From positions 231,682,706-231,746,705 of the forward strand of contig NC_071354.1 of the NCBI RefSeq assembly GCF_943734655.1: a stretch of 64,000 bases of DNA. The letters run 5' to 3'. The notes under the pieces are model-generated. The model made no database searches and was not told where the DNA came from. It saw nothing but the letters and a program-made list of their open reading frames with translations. Origin of the DNA: Sabethes cyaneus (Eukaryota; Arthropoda; Insecta; Diptera; Culicidae). Shown here one piece after another: positions 22,571 through 34,510 of the stretch. The number at the start of each line of letters is the position of its first letter. Within the stretch, counting starts at the first letter, position 1. The translations under genes and the position numbers were made by a program.

Positions 22571-23241
22571 ACAATAATAAAATTGGTGGACAAGACACAA
22601 ACACGTATCACTCTTACAACATTTAAAGATAAAAACAATATTAACAAAAATTATTTTTACCTACGAGTCGACCGGTTTCAGGCATTCTATGCCTATCATC
22701 AGGACGATGCCGATGTCCAACTGATTACGTATTGTTTATCTGGTTGTATCCACGTCGAAGAGCGGGAGAAATTGTTAAATTGATCTCACTTTTTTGCCAA
22801 TCCAAAGAGAGGGGAAATTATTGGTGGATCATCTCCATTCATAAGAGGTTTCTCTGCATTGGCGATATACATTGATTCCCATGCATTTAGCAGTGAAACC
22901 TTCTTAATGGTTTTGATTAATTTCGCACTCTCCCAATTTATTTTATGCCGTAATTCTTCACTGTGCGCTGCTACACTAGAGTCACATGATCGGCTGTGCT
23001 CCACGGCCTTCCTATGTTCCCTTAGTCTAATTTTAAATTTGCGACGTGTTTGTCCAATGTAGATAGCGGGGCAATCTTGGCATGGAATTTGATATATTCC
23101 AGATTGTTCCCGGTCGTTCCAGGTTCCAGATTGAAACCGGTCGACTCGTAGGTAAAAATAATTTTTGTTAATATTGTTTTTATCTTTAAATGTTGTAAGA
23201 GTGATACGTGTTTGTGTCTTGTCCACCAATTTTATTATTGT
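22571..23241 (-). mobile_element. Second Penelope-like unit: endonuclease between inverted repeats
   Basis: This 671-bp minus-strand unit has inverted 110-bp ends (22571-22680 and 23132-23241), beginning ACAATAATAAAATTGG. Between them is a GIY-YIG endonuclease frame (about 23140-22786) with IYQIPC, then IYIGQTRRKFKIRLREHRK. There is no reverse transcriptase. The sequence is unrelated at nucleotide level to the element at 17816. The pyrimidine arrays on both sides suggest it was inserted into, or surrounded by, array DNA. It may be a 5'-truncated copy or a non-autonomous form. Confidence 0.88.
22670..22702 (-). ncRNA. Hammerhead ribozyme-like core in PLE terminal repeat
   Basis: The minus strand reads CTGATGA (22702-22696), then a perfect 6-bp hairpin AGGCAT-AGA-ATGCCT as stem II, then GAAAC (22679-22675) followed by CGGTC. 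These are the conserved core blocks CUGANGA and GAAA and a cleavage triplet GUC. Stem III would be the self-complementary ACCGGU, which favours dimer action. GUC/GAC on either side can pair as a short stem I. An extra U lies at the base of stem II. PLE terminal repeats are known to carry hammerheads. Confidence 0.7.
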
Positions 23242-24385
23242 TTCCATTTCTGTCCGATTTTCTCTTCATTTTTTCTATTCTCTCGACTTTTACCCATTTT
23301 TTCACATTTCTGTCTAACTTTCTCGATATTTCTGTACCACTTTCTTTTCATTTCTTTGCTACTTTCTTTCCATTTCTATCCTGCTTTGTTGTATTTTTAT
23401 CTTATTTTCTCTTAATTTCTGTCCCACTTTCTCTCGATTGATTTTTTGTCCATATCTGCCCCATTTTCTACCATTTAAACTCAACTTTTTCTCATTTTCT
23501 TCACTTTTTTATATCAATTTCTCTCTATTTTTGTTCCACTTTCTCTCCAATTCTCCCACATTTTTTCCATTTCTGTCCCACTTTCCCCACATCTCTCCCA
23601 CTTGCTGTTCATTTCTTTGCTATTTTGTCTCACTTCCTCTTCATTTCTGATCCACTTTCTCTCAATTTCTCTCCTCTCCAGTTTGATCCCACTTTCTCTC
23701 CATTTAATCTAAACTTTTTCCCATTTTCTTCACATTTTCATCTCTATTTCTTCCTATTTTTGCCTCACTCTTACTCCAATTCTGTCCCACTTTCTCTTTA
23801 TTTATATCCCACTTTCTCACTATTTTGTTCCACTTTCTCTCCAATTCTGTGAGATATTCTCTCCATTTCTGTCCTGCTCTCCCCGTCTGTCCTCTATATT
23901 TCTGTTACATTTTGTCTCCATTTATGTCCCATTTTCTCTTTACTTTTTTCTATTTTCCCTCGACTTTTTCCCAAATTCTTCACATTTCTGTCTCACTTTG
24001 TCGATATTTCTATCCCACTTTCATTTCTTTGCTGCTTTCTTTCCACTTTCTTCATATTTTTATACCACTTTCTCTTCGTTTCTCTTCCAGTTTTTCTTCG
24101 TTTCTTTTCCACTTTCTCTCAACTTCGAACCCAATGTCACCCAATTTGTGTTCTATTTTTTTGTCCACATCTGTCCCACTTTCTCCCATTTTCTCTCAAC
24201 TTTTTTCCATTTTCTTCACATTTCTTTCTCTCTATTTTTGTCTCACTTTCACTCCAATACTGTCCCACTTTCTCTATATTTTTGACTTACTTTCTCTCCT
24301 ATTCTATACCAACTTTCTTTCTATTTTTGTCCCATTTTCTCTCCATTTGTGTCTCACTTTCTCTCCTTTTCTCTCTCTCTAAAAA
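23242..24385. repeat. TGTCCCACTTTCTC array
   Basis: Continues immediately after the right PLE repeat, suggesting one array split by the PLE unit. Units of about 21 bp. Confidence 0.85.
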
Positions 24386-24809
24386 AAAATCTTCTCAGAT
24401 TTACCCTTTATTTATCGACAGCTTTGTTTTTATGTATAATAAGTTCAAGTTGTCACGTAGTTTTCGAGCCGTGAATCTCGCATGTGCATAGTATTTTTCG
24501 ATATAAATTAAATTAGGGTTGTATATGAGCACCAATGGCATTATATTATATGTGAAATGTGATGATGCAGAGGATTCCCTGGTCCTTAGTAGCAACAAGT
24601 ATTGGACTAGCATTCCCTCCCATCCCACCAGGACCCGCATTCAGACGTGGCCGGCGTCGGAATTGATCAGCTTGCAGGGACCTGATAAGGTTGCACAATG
24701 CGGAACGGTGTGCTGTCCCAATCATGCTTTTTCCAGCCATCATTTTGCAATTTTAATCAGTACTGGTCAATAACGGAGTAGCAGCACCCGGGCGTTATCC
24801 TATGCCTAA
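24386..24809 (+). repeat. Unassigned dispersed-type sequence between arrays
   Basis: About 420 bp of moderately GC-rich sequence containing ACCTGATAAGGTTGCACAAT and CACCCGGGCGTTATCC. The CACCCGGGCG block also occurs near 4887 in the SINE body. It may be a SINE relic; not resolved. Confidence 0.35.
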
Positions 24810-25660
24810 GCTTATGCTTATTTCTATCCCACTTTCTTTGTATTTTTCTCCCACTTTCTCTTCATTCCTGTCCCACTTTCTTTCTATTTTGATTCCAATT
24901 TCTCCCGATTTCTGTGTCATTTTTGTCCATACCTGTCCCACTTTCTCCCATCTACTCTCAACTTCTCACTTTCACTCTATTATTGTCACATTTTCACTCC
25001 ATTTCTGTCACCCTTTTTCTCTATTTTTGTCCCACTTTCTGTCCAATTCTGTCCCCTGTCCCAATATATCTCCCACTCTAATTCTGTCTTGCTCTTTCTA
25101 TATCTGTCCCATCTGTTCTCTTCTCATCTATCCCACTTTCTCTGGATTTCTACACAACTTTCTCTCGACTCGACTCGACCCTCCTTTTTTCGACAGACTT
25201 CCTGCTGTTAGAGGACATGGGGCTGGTGTTACGATCCTACTGACTCTGTATAGCAAGGGCCGCTCAGCCGAAACTCGAACATATATACATTTCTGTCTCA
25301 TTTCCTTGATATTTTTGTCTCATTTTCTCTCGATTTCCGTCCCACTTTATCTACATTTTTGTCCCGCTTTTCCTCCATTTATGTCCCGCTTTCTTTTTAT
25401 TTGTATCCCAATTTCTGTCCATTTGTGTCCCATTTCGTCCATATCTGTCCCCATTTTCAATCCATTTCTGTCCCACTTTGTCTCCAGTTCTGTCCCGATT
25501 TCTCTCAATATCTGTCCTTATTTCTCACCTTTTCTGTACCACCTTCTCTCCTTTTCTCCTAATCTCATTCTGCCTTTTACACGCTATCTTTCTCCGTCTC
25601 GATCTCTCTCTCTGCTTCTCTGCCTCTCTCTGTGTATTCCTCAATGTCATTTCTATGGAT
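24810..25660. repeat. TGTCCCACTTTCTC array with a 100-bp insert
   Basis: The same array resumes and is interrupted at about 25180-25280 by GCTGTTAGAGGACATGGGGC and following non-array sequence. Confidence 0.8.
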
Positions 25661-25699
25661 CGAAATAGACCAAAAAATTAAAAAGTGATATCAAATTAT

Positions 25700-27533
25700 G
25701 ATTCAAATCCTTTTTATCTTTTTAACACAACAATGTCACTTAAAAAATCGAATTCCTGTTGCTGATGCTGTTAATAATGGCATCAAATGCTTTGCTCATA
25801 TTGCTTGTGTTGCATTGGAGATATACGGCTCGATATACGATACCTTATCGTATTAAAGATGACTGTAAACTAATGACTCGAATAATTTCGGAAACGCTTA
25901 GCAATATATTGTATAGCAATAGCCCAATAATTTTGTATCTCACTTCTAGTTGCATGAAGAGATTTTTGATTAAGTACTATAATATTTCCCTAAGGTAATG
26001 ATATTAACTGTCCCGAGCAGAAATTAAAAGAACTCTTATGGCTTGGCAAGTTAAGTATATTTCAGCTCAATTCTCGATAATCTTGTGCTGAACCGTGTCT
26101 GTGCCAGATTGGGAGGGATGGCAAGTGGCTAAACAGATGTTCCCAGTAAACCATTTGGTTTGTATATCTCGATTGCAACTGAGGTATACGAAATCATATC
26201 TGAACGATAAAGTTATATTTCACGCCATATAAGAGCATATATGTACCAAAGTGGAGGCGATATACGTGTGAAAATTTTGACAACTATTTGTAATTCTATT
26301 TTGCGCAGTTTTTATAACACGCAACTAAATACTCCTGAATATATGATATAGATATAATCAAATATTGCAATTGTCTATCCTGCTTTATAATTCACAGTCA
26401 TGAATTGTATATGAAGACACGCACGACTGCAAAACAACTTATTGTTCACTTCAATTTGACATACTCTAATCATTATAGAACTCCAATATGAAATTGACAT
26501 GAAAACGATTTAATGTGAACTTTCTATTACGATTTTGTGTTATCTGGGGTTCCGCTGTTCTAATTGCCAAGCGGTATAAGTCAGTTTTAGCGCTAGTACC
26601 ATATCGAAAACAGTAATCACGCGCGAAAACATAGTTTAAATGGCGTTAACCTTTGTCGGGTACTGGCAGTATATACCTACTTTCAGAAATAAATGAAATT
26701 AAAGGAGTTTTTTTATCAATTGCATTGATTCCTGTGGTGCTGGGGTTAGCGGTGTCGGTTTATTCAGTTAATTTTACACAAAAAAAATTCATCGTAATGC
26801 TTTAGTATGGCATGTTGTACCATCTTGCTGGAAAAGAAGGTCATCATCATCAATTTTGTAAAATTTTAGGTAGAAAGAGTTAATTAACATACCGCGATAG
26901 CGCCACCTTTGAACGTATTCATACGAAACTCTTAATTTCAAACAAGTAGGGATTTATAATGCCATCAGCCATAAATCGTCCCGACCGCATAGGTCGTGTC
27001 TTGTGCACAACCCTTCTGATTTTTTTTTCAATAGTCATGTATACATCAGTAATAATCTTTTCACTACGTAGCTAGTACGTAGCCATTTAAGTGGTTTAAT
27101 ATTGCGTAGAGAAAATTTACTTTCTAGCTTATTAACATTTGAATGAATAACGAAGCCTACAAAATTTCTTGAATTTTGATAGAAAAATGTTTCATCCCTA
27201 TTGAAAAACTTATTATCTCTTAAAAAATCCCTGATCCCTGATCAAGTCAAGCTAAACACCATTGTTTGTACTCTCGTATCTTATTTAACTGAAGTCTTAA
27301 AACTGAAAAATAACTAGTTCCAAAATCCAGCAGTTCCTTGACTGTCACACTCGAATTACTAATAGCAACGACAATCTCTACGATTTTACGCGCTTCTTGC
27401 GCGTAAAAAAGCTCATAAACTGCGAAATTTCACTACTACTAAAATTTGGTCGATAATTGTGGTTTAATTAATCACTTTTTAGGATTCAAAAGAGTATACT
27501 AAAATGGAAAACATTTTTTCTCTCTTCTTACAG
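25700..27533 (+). other. Unique intron sequence
   Basis: AT-rich with no ORF of coding character and no repeat recognised. Confidence 0.5.
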
Positions 27534-27656
27534 ATACGAACGAGTGCAGCAGTGACAATGCCGGTTGTCAGCATCACTGTATAAACAGCGACGGCAGTTA
27601 CTACTGCTCGTGTAAATATGGCTTCAAACTGGATCCGGACAAGCACGGCTGCCTAG
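27534..27656 (+). CDS. Secreted EGF/sushi/HYR protein, cbEGF exon
   Basis: This 123-bp exon has the same length and phase (1-1) as the exon at 6980. It encodes a single cbEGF: DTNEC start, CINSDGSYYC hydroxylation-type motif, then CKYGFKLDPDKHGC. The acceptor is TTCTTACAG (ends 27533) and the donor is GTTAGT (27657), a weaker but valid GT site. The flanking introns are about 11.7 kb and 2.3 kb. The module continues the EGF rod of the protein immediately before the sushi exon. Confidence 0.92.
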
Positions 27657-29996
27657 GTTAGTATGTATGCAGAATAATTTCACTACAAAGGTAATTAAAT
27701 TCGAACAAGTTTTACCTCCATTTGCGTTCGATTGTGTCGTCACACAACCCCGGGTTAATGTTTTATTTTTCGATTAAACGCAATTGAATGTATATGATCA
27801 GAACCGAGCAGGTTGAAAAGATTGCTGTTGATTGCAAAGGGCTGCAAATCTATGGAATGAACTTTCAGTATTGAAACCATACAAGCGGTATTGTGTCAGC
27901 CAGCCAGAACTGTTACCAAAGGATTCATTGTTGGTGAAACAAGTGGAACAATTATATGTACATTCATCACAATCTAATTACACTTTGATAACGTCCTGAT
28001 TTATGCATCGAGACAAACGACAACGCAACAACGGTAGAAACTGAAGCAAAGGGAAAATTTATTACTAAATATGCTTTGGAATGGAAACGGTAACCAAGTG
28101 TGGACAAGTCGAAGTTCTCCATGCATGGAGCGAAACATTCCCCTCATACTATGTCTAAACAATATATAACTGTTTTGTCATTCTATCAGAGCTAGTTGTA
28201 GCCAATATCTGAGGACAGTTGAACTAATCCTTCTCTCCTGTTCTGATTTACAAGTATTTTACATGCCAGGTTCTGCAGAACTCACCGAATAAGACAATTT
28301 GCATCAGCGATGAGAGCACTGCAGGCTGGATGTGTAATATAATTTATTTACTGTTTCCATCACGGATTCCAACAGAACACACAGAACCAAATTAGCCCTT
28401 CACTCATCTCCTCTTGTGAAGTAACCACATGTAATCATAAATCGGTACCGACTGTCAATGAGAAATCGCTGAGTCTGCACTTCAGTATAGACAAGCTTCG
28501 CCATTCCGCCAGTCGGGATGCAACCAAGCCAGGACTGACCTACACTCCGCCGAAGAGAGCGAAATCCACTTGCGTAATTACATTTCCGAGCAAAGTTTCC
28601 GCTGAAGCTTGCAATTATAATGATGGGAATTCATTTTATCCCATTTATCAATGCAACCATCATCCGAAGGCGAAATTTGCATTCATTCATGCAGTGTAAC
28701 GACGGCGGCAGCGGCGCGATCCATTAGGATTATTTTGTCTCATTTAATTTTCCGCTGCTGCCGGTATATTTTGATCGCACTTTAATTAATTATTAATTTA
28801 TTTCCAAGTGTAATTTAACCTTGATGGTTCAATGGCCTTTTCGCGCGGTACTCATGATGATGATGATGATGATGGAATGCTAATGATCTGAAAATCCTGC
28901 TTTTTAATTTCATGAATGCCAAATAGTGAACAGTCATGTGTTAAATGCGAACAGGAGAGACGTTGGAATTTATCGAATCATTCGAATATTTTTACGCTCA
29001 GTGCACAGCTTCAACCTTGCCTGAGCAACGGCGAAAGCTAGGAGCCAGCAAAAAAAAAAATACCATGAATTCCGGAAGCGGTGTCTGTCGAAATCTGGCC
29101 GCAGTGAGTGGAAAGTGCGACTGCAAAACTCTTATATCTTCCTTCACGAATTCGTTGAAAATGAAATTGAAGTTAACGAGTAATGAACGATAATGGAAGG
29201 AATTTTGATTAAAATTGCAAAGTGCTTTCCGAACTCGACATTATGACACTTACCGTGGTTCTCCGCCGATGAACTCACTGATTGACTGCTGAAATTGCTT
29301 TATAACCCACCAGTAAACACTTGATACGTGCCTACGTTATTTCTTTCAAAAAAAAAACTTCACTTTATCGTCTTCAACCCAAGTTAGAATAATGTTTTTC
29401 TCCTGAGAACTGAAACGTACAGAATCGCTTAAATTGGAGAAAGATCCTTTCCGCACGATTTGATTTGCGGCAGCATTTCAATCCTTTTTTCGTCACTTCC
29501 AGGGTTGAGACATAATCAAATTTCTAGATAAAATTAACCCCCCCCCCCACTCCCCCCACCCCCGCACGCGCAGCAAACATTTCGATGTCGAGGCGCAACT
29601 TTTAATTCACCCGTCGTACGGAAACCCGAAAGAACCGGGTGCACGTGCTCTCGACACTTGCCTGCCGTGTTCCGGCTAGCGGGCGAATCGACCCCCAAAG
29701 GCTCGATTCGTTTCCGCTTTCCATTGAAATCACAAACAAACTGATTCTGTATTCCAGTCACTTTTATGTGGTTCACAAGTTCACCGCTTTGCCCTCAACG
29801 ACCTCACCGCACCCGGTGCGGTCGGTCGGTCGTTCTTCACGTTGAATTCATACTGAAATCGGCCTATTTCAATCTAAACTGACCACCGACCGACCGGAGC
29901 AAGCATCATTCGTTCCTAAATAAATTAATTTCAAACCCTTTTCAAGATGTTATCGCATTTATCCCACTGCCACCCTCCTTTCCACCCTCTCAACAG
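27657..29996 (+). other. Unique intron sequence, possibly regulatory
   Basis: 2.3 kb free of obvious transposons, unlike the other long introns. GATGAT run at 28853-28873 and a C-rich stretch at 29538-29570. Confidence 0.45.
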
Positions 29997-30251
29997 TATT
30001 GAACGACTCGCTGAAGCTGGCCGACGTGGCCTGCCCGCCGCTGTTTCCGCCCCGCCACGGCTATCTGGAGTGCAGCAGACCGATTGACGAGATCTCCGAC
30101 GGACCGAACGGCGGCCGGCTGAAGATCATCAACCGACCCGGAAGTCAGTGTATACTGAAATGTCCGACCGGCTACCGGCTGGAGGGAAAGTATTCCAAGA
30201 TTTGCGGTACCACCGGCGAGTGGATTGGCGACGAGAGTGGAAGCTGTATAC
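29997..30251 (+). CDS. Secreted EGF/sushi/HYR protein, sushi (CCP) exon
   Basis: This 255-bp exon (85 codons, phase 1-1) has acceptor CTCAACAG and donor GTAAGT. It encodes a sushi/CCP-like module. It shows the family signatures CPPLFPPRHGYLEC near the start, CILKCPTGYRLEG in the middle and a terminal TGEWIGDESGSC. The six cysteines visible exceed the minimal four of a CCP, as in SRPX/SVEP1-type sushi modules that sit next to HYR domains. NDS near the N-terminus is a possible N-glycosylation site. A T-rich run follows the donor (30264-30283). Confidence 0.92.
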
Positions 30252-31499
30252 GTAAGTTTTCTTTCTTCTTTTTTTTTTTTTAGCTGTAGATCATAGTCTT
30301 CTCTTTAATCAGGAAAGTGAAACCGTATTATTTTAAAGCCTTGTGGTGGGAAAAGGAAAACTGAGATTCGTGTTATTTGGAATTAAAGCAGGAAAAGTTT
30401 ATAGTAGTTACTTAAGTCGTAAATATTATAAAACTGCTTCTATAAAGCTCAGTTATCGTTTTATAATGGGAGTCAAACTTGGGCTCTCCTAAATGAAATT
30501 CACGTGATTAACATGCTAGATGAAGCGAAAAATTATCCAATCAATCTTTAATATAGACAATTTTGGACCGATTACGTCGAAAAGTATCTGACTTTTGTTT
30601 GTTAACTAAATTTATTGATTATAAATAATGTGAATTATTTTCCAATTTCAACTCATTTTGTTTACAAAGAAATTCATGTAAAATAAACCAGAAAAAATTG
30701 TTCATGCAAGAGATCTGATTAAATGTATACCTGTCTGCAGTGTGACTTCCCCGATCCAACAGAGCTGGTTTTACTTAAGAGTACCCTTCCGAAACAAATA
30801 GGAGTTTCTGCAACAACAACAACAACAACAACAACAGTAAAAGACAATTTATTAAAATGGCGCTTCGAACAATATAGGCAGATAGGTATCTGCACCGTGT
30901 CCGTAGTGCATTGAATATCCTCCTCCTAATCTTTACGGGAGGTTGTTTGAAGTTGTTCAGCACAGAATCGTTCAAAGACTGGAGAAACTTTTTCAATTAT
31001 AATTACACTTGTTACACTACTAGTCTCAGGTATTCAGTTCAAGCTAGCTGCTTGGAAAATTCCGCCCTGATCCTGTGCTCTTTTGATTGTTTCGTTATTA
31101 TGGTAACAGAGACTGCACTGCAGGCTGTGCAGACTTAAGGAAATCGGATTCAACTGATTTCAAATATTCATTGTTTCACACTCATTGTTTACACACTACA
31201 CACATGTGTAAAATGACCAGCACTGTATTATTTATTTAGAGACTCGAAAAAAGCGAGTCACATTAGTTCCCAAGCAGCACACTTTTGGTATTTCTTGTTG
31301 CAGCAACTTATTTATGACTGAAATTAGTCATACATCAGTTATCAGAACTGCTGCTAGTAGGATTTGGAACTTTTTCGCATGATTCTACAGATGCTGCATA
31401 GCTCCACAACATTGGATTTTTTTTTACATATAGAAGAAATTGAAAAATATCAATGCTATAAAAGAAGTATAGGTATAAATAATTCACAAAATGCCACAG
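30252..31499 (+). other. Intron sequence
   Basis: T-run at 30264-30283 and a CAA repeat at 30812-30836. Nothing else recognised. Confidence 0.5.
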
Positions 31500-31725
31500 T
31501 CAATAAGTTCTGCAAGAACTAGAAGGAGAAAAAAAAGAAAATCGTTGCAGTTCAGTGCAGTCTATCATAATTCGAACGACGAAATATAATTTGGGATCAT
31601 TATGGTTTGCAGCCACGCGGGTAGCAAAGTACATGTCATTAAAGAATAAAGAGAACAACAGCGGTCCCAGGTTACTTCCCTGCGGAATACCAGACAAGGT
31701 AACGAAACTATAGCAAAACATAAGC
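31500..31725 (-). pseudogene. Non-LTR reverse transcriptase fragment
   Basis: The minus strand reads FVTLSGIPQGSNLGPLLFSL, the same RT motif as at 20730 but from a different copy. The YxDD region is degraded. Confidence 0.75.
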
Positions 31726-31759
31726 GCCTGTGGTCGTCCTTGTTAAAAACTAGTTATAT

Positions 31760-32020
31760 TATCATAGAATGGCACAAGCGCATGGACCTCGAGCTACTGG
31801 CACTACTTGGAGAGATTCACATCGTATTATACCTGTCGAAAGTCAGCACGCTGCGGTGAACCCCACCAGAACCAGAAAAAGAGGGCTGATAGATGGCTTG
31901 ACCAGGTCGAAACCGACTTGCGGGTGTCGAGACGAGCGAATGGCAACGGGTAGCTCAGAACTGAGTACAGTGTAGACAAGTTCTTGATACAATTCGAGCC
32001 ACTCCGGTTCTATACGGCTG
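31760..32020 (+). pseudogene. RTE-like LINE 3' end relic
   Basis: RADRWLDQVETDLRVSRRAN on the plus strand resembles the C-terminal block of RTE LINEs (R-W-x-D-x-V-x-x-D-L). It is short and interrupted by stops. Confidence 0.45.
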
Positions 32021-32342
32021 ATGGAGGAAAGAGGAGGGGTGATAACAGTGGTTTTGTCCCACCGAACATCAGCAGCCGGTCAGTCAACTATGAGTGAAAC
32101 CTACGAATTATTTTATATTCAACATCAGCAGCTGACTCGACAACTAAACGACAGTAAACTAGGGATTCATTTAGCTCGTAATGTGCAATGTGAGAAAAAT
32201 ACAGACTTGCTAGTCAATGTTGATAGTCAGCAAGAAAATCTTCGCGGGATCTTTAATTTATCCCAACGTGTAAAACAATATAGTCTCTTAGAAATTACAA
32301 AATTCATCATAAACTGCCACTAAGGTTGTGAAGCCCCAAACA

Positions 32343-32647
32343 CTAGTCCTAGCCCTAGCCCTAGCCCTAGCCCTAGCCCTAGCCCTAGCCCTAGCCCTAG
32401 CCCTAGCCCTAGCCCTAGCCCTAGCCCTAGCCCTAGCCCTAGCCCTAGCCCTAGCCCTAGCCCTAGCCCTAGCCCTAGCCCTAGCCCTAGCCCTAGCCCT
32501 AGCCCTAGCCCTAGCCCTAGCCCTAGCCCTAGCCCTAGCCCTAGCCCTAGCCCTAGCCCTAGCCCTAGCCCTAGCCCTAGCCCTAGCCCTAGCCCTAGCC
32601 CTAGCCCTAGCCCTAGCCCTAGCCCTAGCCCTAGCACTAGCCCTAGG
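32343..32647. repeat. (CCCTAG)n array
   Basis: About 50 nearly perfect CCCTAG hexamers with single changes at the ends. It translates as Ala-Leu or Gly-Leu dipeptide runs in the open frames, which are not genes. Confidence 0.98.
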
Positions 32648-32784
32648 GTGAGTAGTAACAGTCCTTTTGTCGACCCTCTGGAGTATAATTTGCTACTTAA
32701 AACAAAATGATAAATCATTTTTCGTATAGAGTGTATTAAAATTTGAACACTGCTTGCAGGTGTATTTTGTTTTTTCATTCGTTT

Positions 32785-34510
32785 AGAAGTCGTTTAGTAG
32801 TAATGATGGACGGAAAAAGGGAACTTATGATAAGTCTGTTTTTGAAAAATTTTCGAACGTGTGATATTTTAAAGAAGCTGAAGCCACTCGGAATAAACGA
32901 TAGGGTAGGGCGGGGCATAAGTGCGATGTTTGAAGTTGTCATCAATTTTCGTGAGATATAAAGAAGGACAACAATATAATATATTTTATAGTGATGCAGT
33001 AACTCAATGTCTTCACGTTCTTTCTTCTGATCAAGTGCAGATTCGCACTTTTACCCCACTAGCGGGGCAAAAGTTTGAAGCTAGAATCCATGAAATTAGC
33101 CCAGCAGTAGCTAACAAAACCATATTATCTTCAACCTGCGTTATGTTTCGGTAAGGAATATTTCCAAATTGCACCTTTTCTATTTTGCGCTGGTGTATTG
33201 CAGCCTCCGTTAGATCGAAACTTTTCCAAACGTTTGTTTTTTGTTTCATCAGCGGAAACACATTGTTTTTTTTCGGCCAACATCTGTACAGCATACAGTT
33301 TTCTGCAGATATTTCATTTCTAGTGTCTGTAATATAGTGCCTAAAGCTGTATATAATTAGCTATACATTTTTGCCTCGTCCATGAATCGCACTTTTGCCC
33401 CGTTCGTGAATCGAACTTTTACCCCGCTAGGCGCTTGACGGGGTTAGATTAAATTACGGAAAAGCGAAATATATTTTGTAAATTATTTTCGCCATATTTT
33501 CAAAACAGATATGTGAGTGATGTAAAACGCTGCTACAAATTTTCAACAAGTAATATCCTCCTGTTTATATCGTATTTGCCGTATAACGAAAAATTACATC
33601 AAAACCGCCCTAAAATAACATTTGCACATAACTCAGCAACTATGCTTCGTAAGCAACCAAAGTTTACGTTAGATTTAAGCTGCTAAAGTAGTCACCCATC
33701 CATGCCAATGCAGAAAATTTACTCGGAATCTGCACCGATAAATCATTGAATCGCACTTTTACCCGCATCGTACTCATCTTTCGTAACATCTAGTGATACA
33801 AGGAAACTGGTTCTTGGAAAATACTCCACGAACCTGGCCGTAAACGCATTGTAAGGACACCGGAAGCCATTACACGAGTAATTTTGAATGATGATCATCG
33901 ATTGAATCTGCTTGACTGAAAATCAGAAGGTTGCAAGAGTCGAAAGACAGCTGCTCAAACGGTGATTATGAATTTCTGTATTCGGACCAAAAAATGGACC
34001 TGCTACATGATCACCACAACCAACAAAATCAGCGGATATCTCGGATCAACACATCTTTCTGTTATTCCTCGGGGCAAACTGGCTGTTCAAAGGTTCTAGT
34101 ATGCTTCCAGAGTGATGGTATGGGGAGTTTTCTCCAAAAACTTGAAGGTTCCATTGCTGTTCATTGAACCTGATGTTAAAATCAACACTAAATATTAAAT
34201 TGATAAAGTTTGGAGAACCATTTGCTTCCCATCGTCAAAATACGCTGCAAGAATGTACCACATTGCTTTCAACCAAATTCTGCACCGTCTCACTAGGCGA
34301 AAGCTACGCAGGCCTGTTTCTTCGCCTGATTTGAATCTTCTCGACTTCTATACATGAGGTTACATGCAAGGCAAACTAGGAAGCACCAAGGATTGCCAGT
34401 GGATACAACGTTTAGAGATTTGGCATGAAATACCTCAGAATATCGTGCGTGCCAGCTGTAACACTTTTCATCAACCATTGCGAACGGTTATTAAAGCAAA
34501 GAGAGAAAGA
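32785..34510 (+). pseudogene. mariner/Tc1-type transposase relic, interrupted
   Basis: RELMISLFLKNFRTCDIL (about 32815-32870) is a mariner-type N-terminal helix-turn-helix. The frame stops, then resumes at about 33795 with NWFLENTPRT (paired-like second HTH), VMVWGVFSKNLKVPLLF (about 34112) and SSPDLNLLDFYT (about 34320). Frameshifts and stops are frequent. The block 32905-33785 interrupts it. Confidence 0.7.
32905..33785 (+). mobile_element. Non-coding insert in the mariner relic
   Basis: GGGCGGGGCATAAGTGCGAT near the left and GAATCGCACTTTTACCCGCA near the right (33750-33769) are imperfect inverses. The GCACTTTTRCCCC block recurs at 33044, 33390 and 33412. It looks like a short DNA element with repeated subterminal motifs, but the exact ends are not certain. 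Confidence 0.45.

Noticed and set aside
32343..32647. Interstitial telomere
   Set aside because: CCCTAG is not a known telomeric repeat and dipterans use retroelements or satellites at telomeres.
32320..32778. Gly-Leu and Ala-Leu dipeptide frames
   Set aside because: These are translations of the CCCTAG array.
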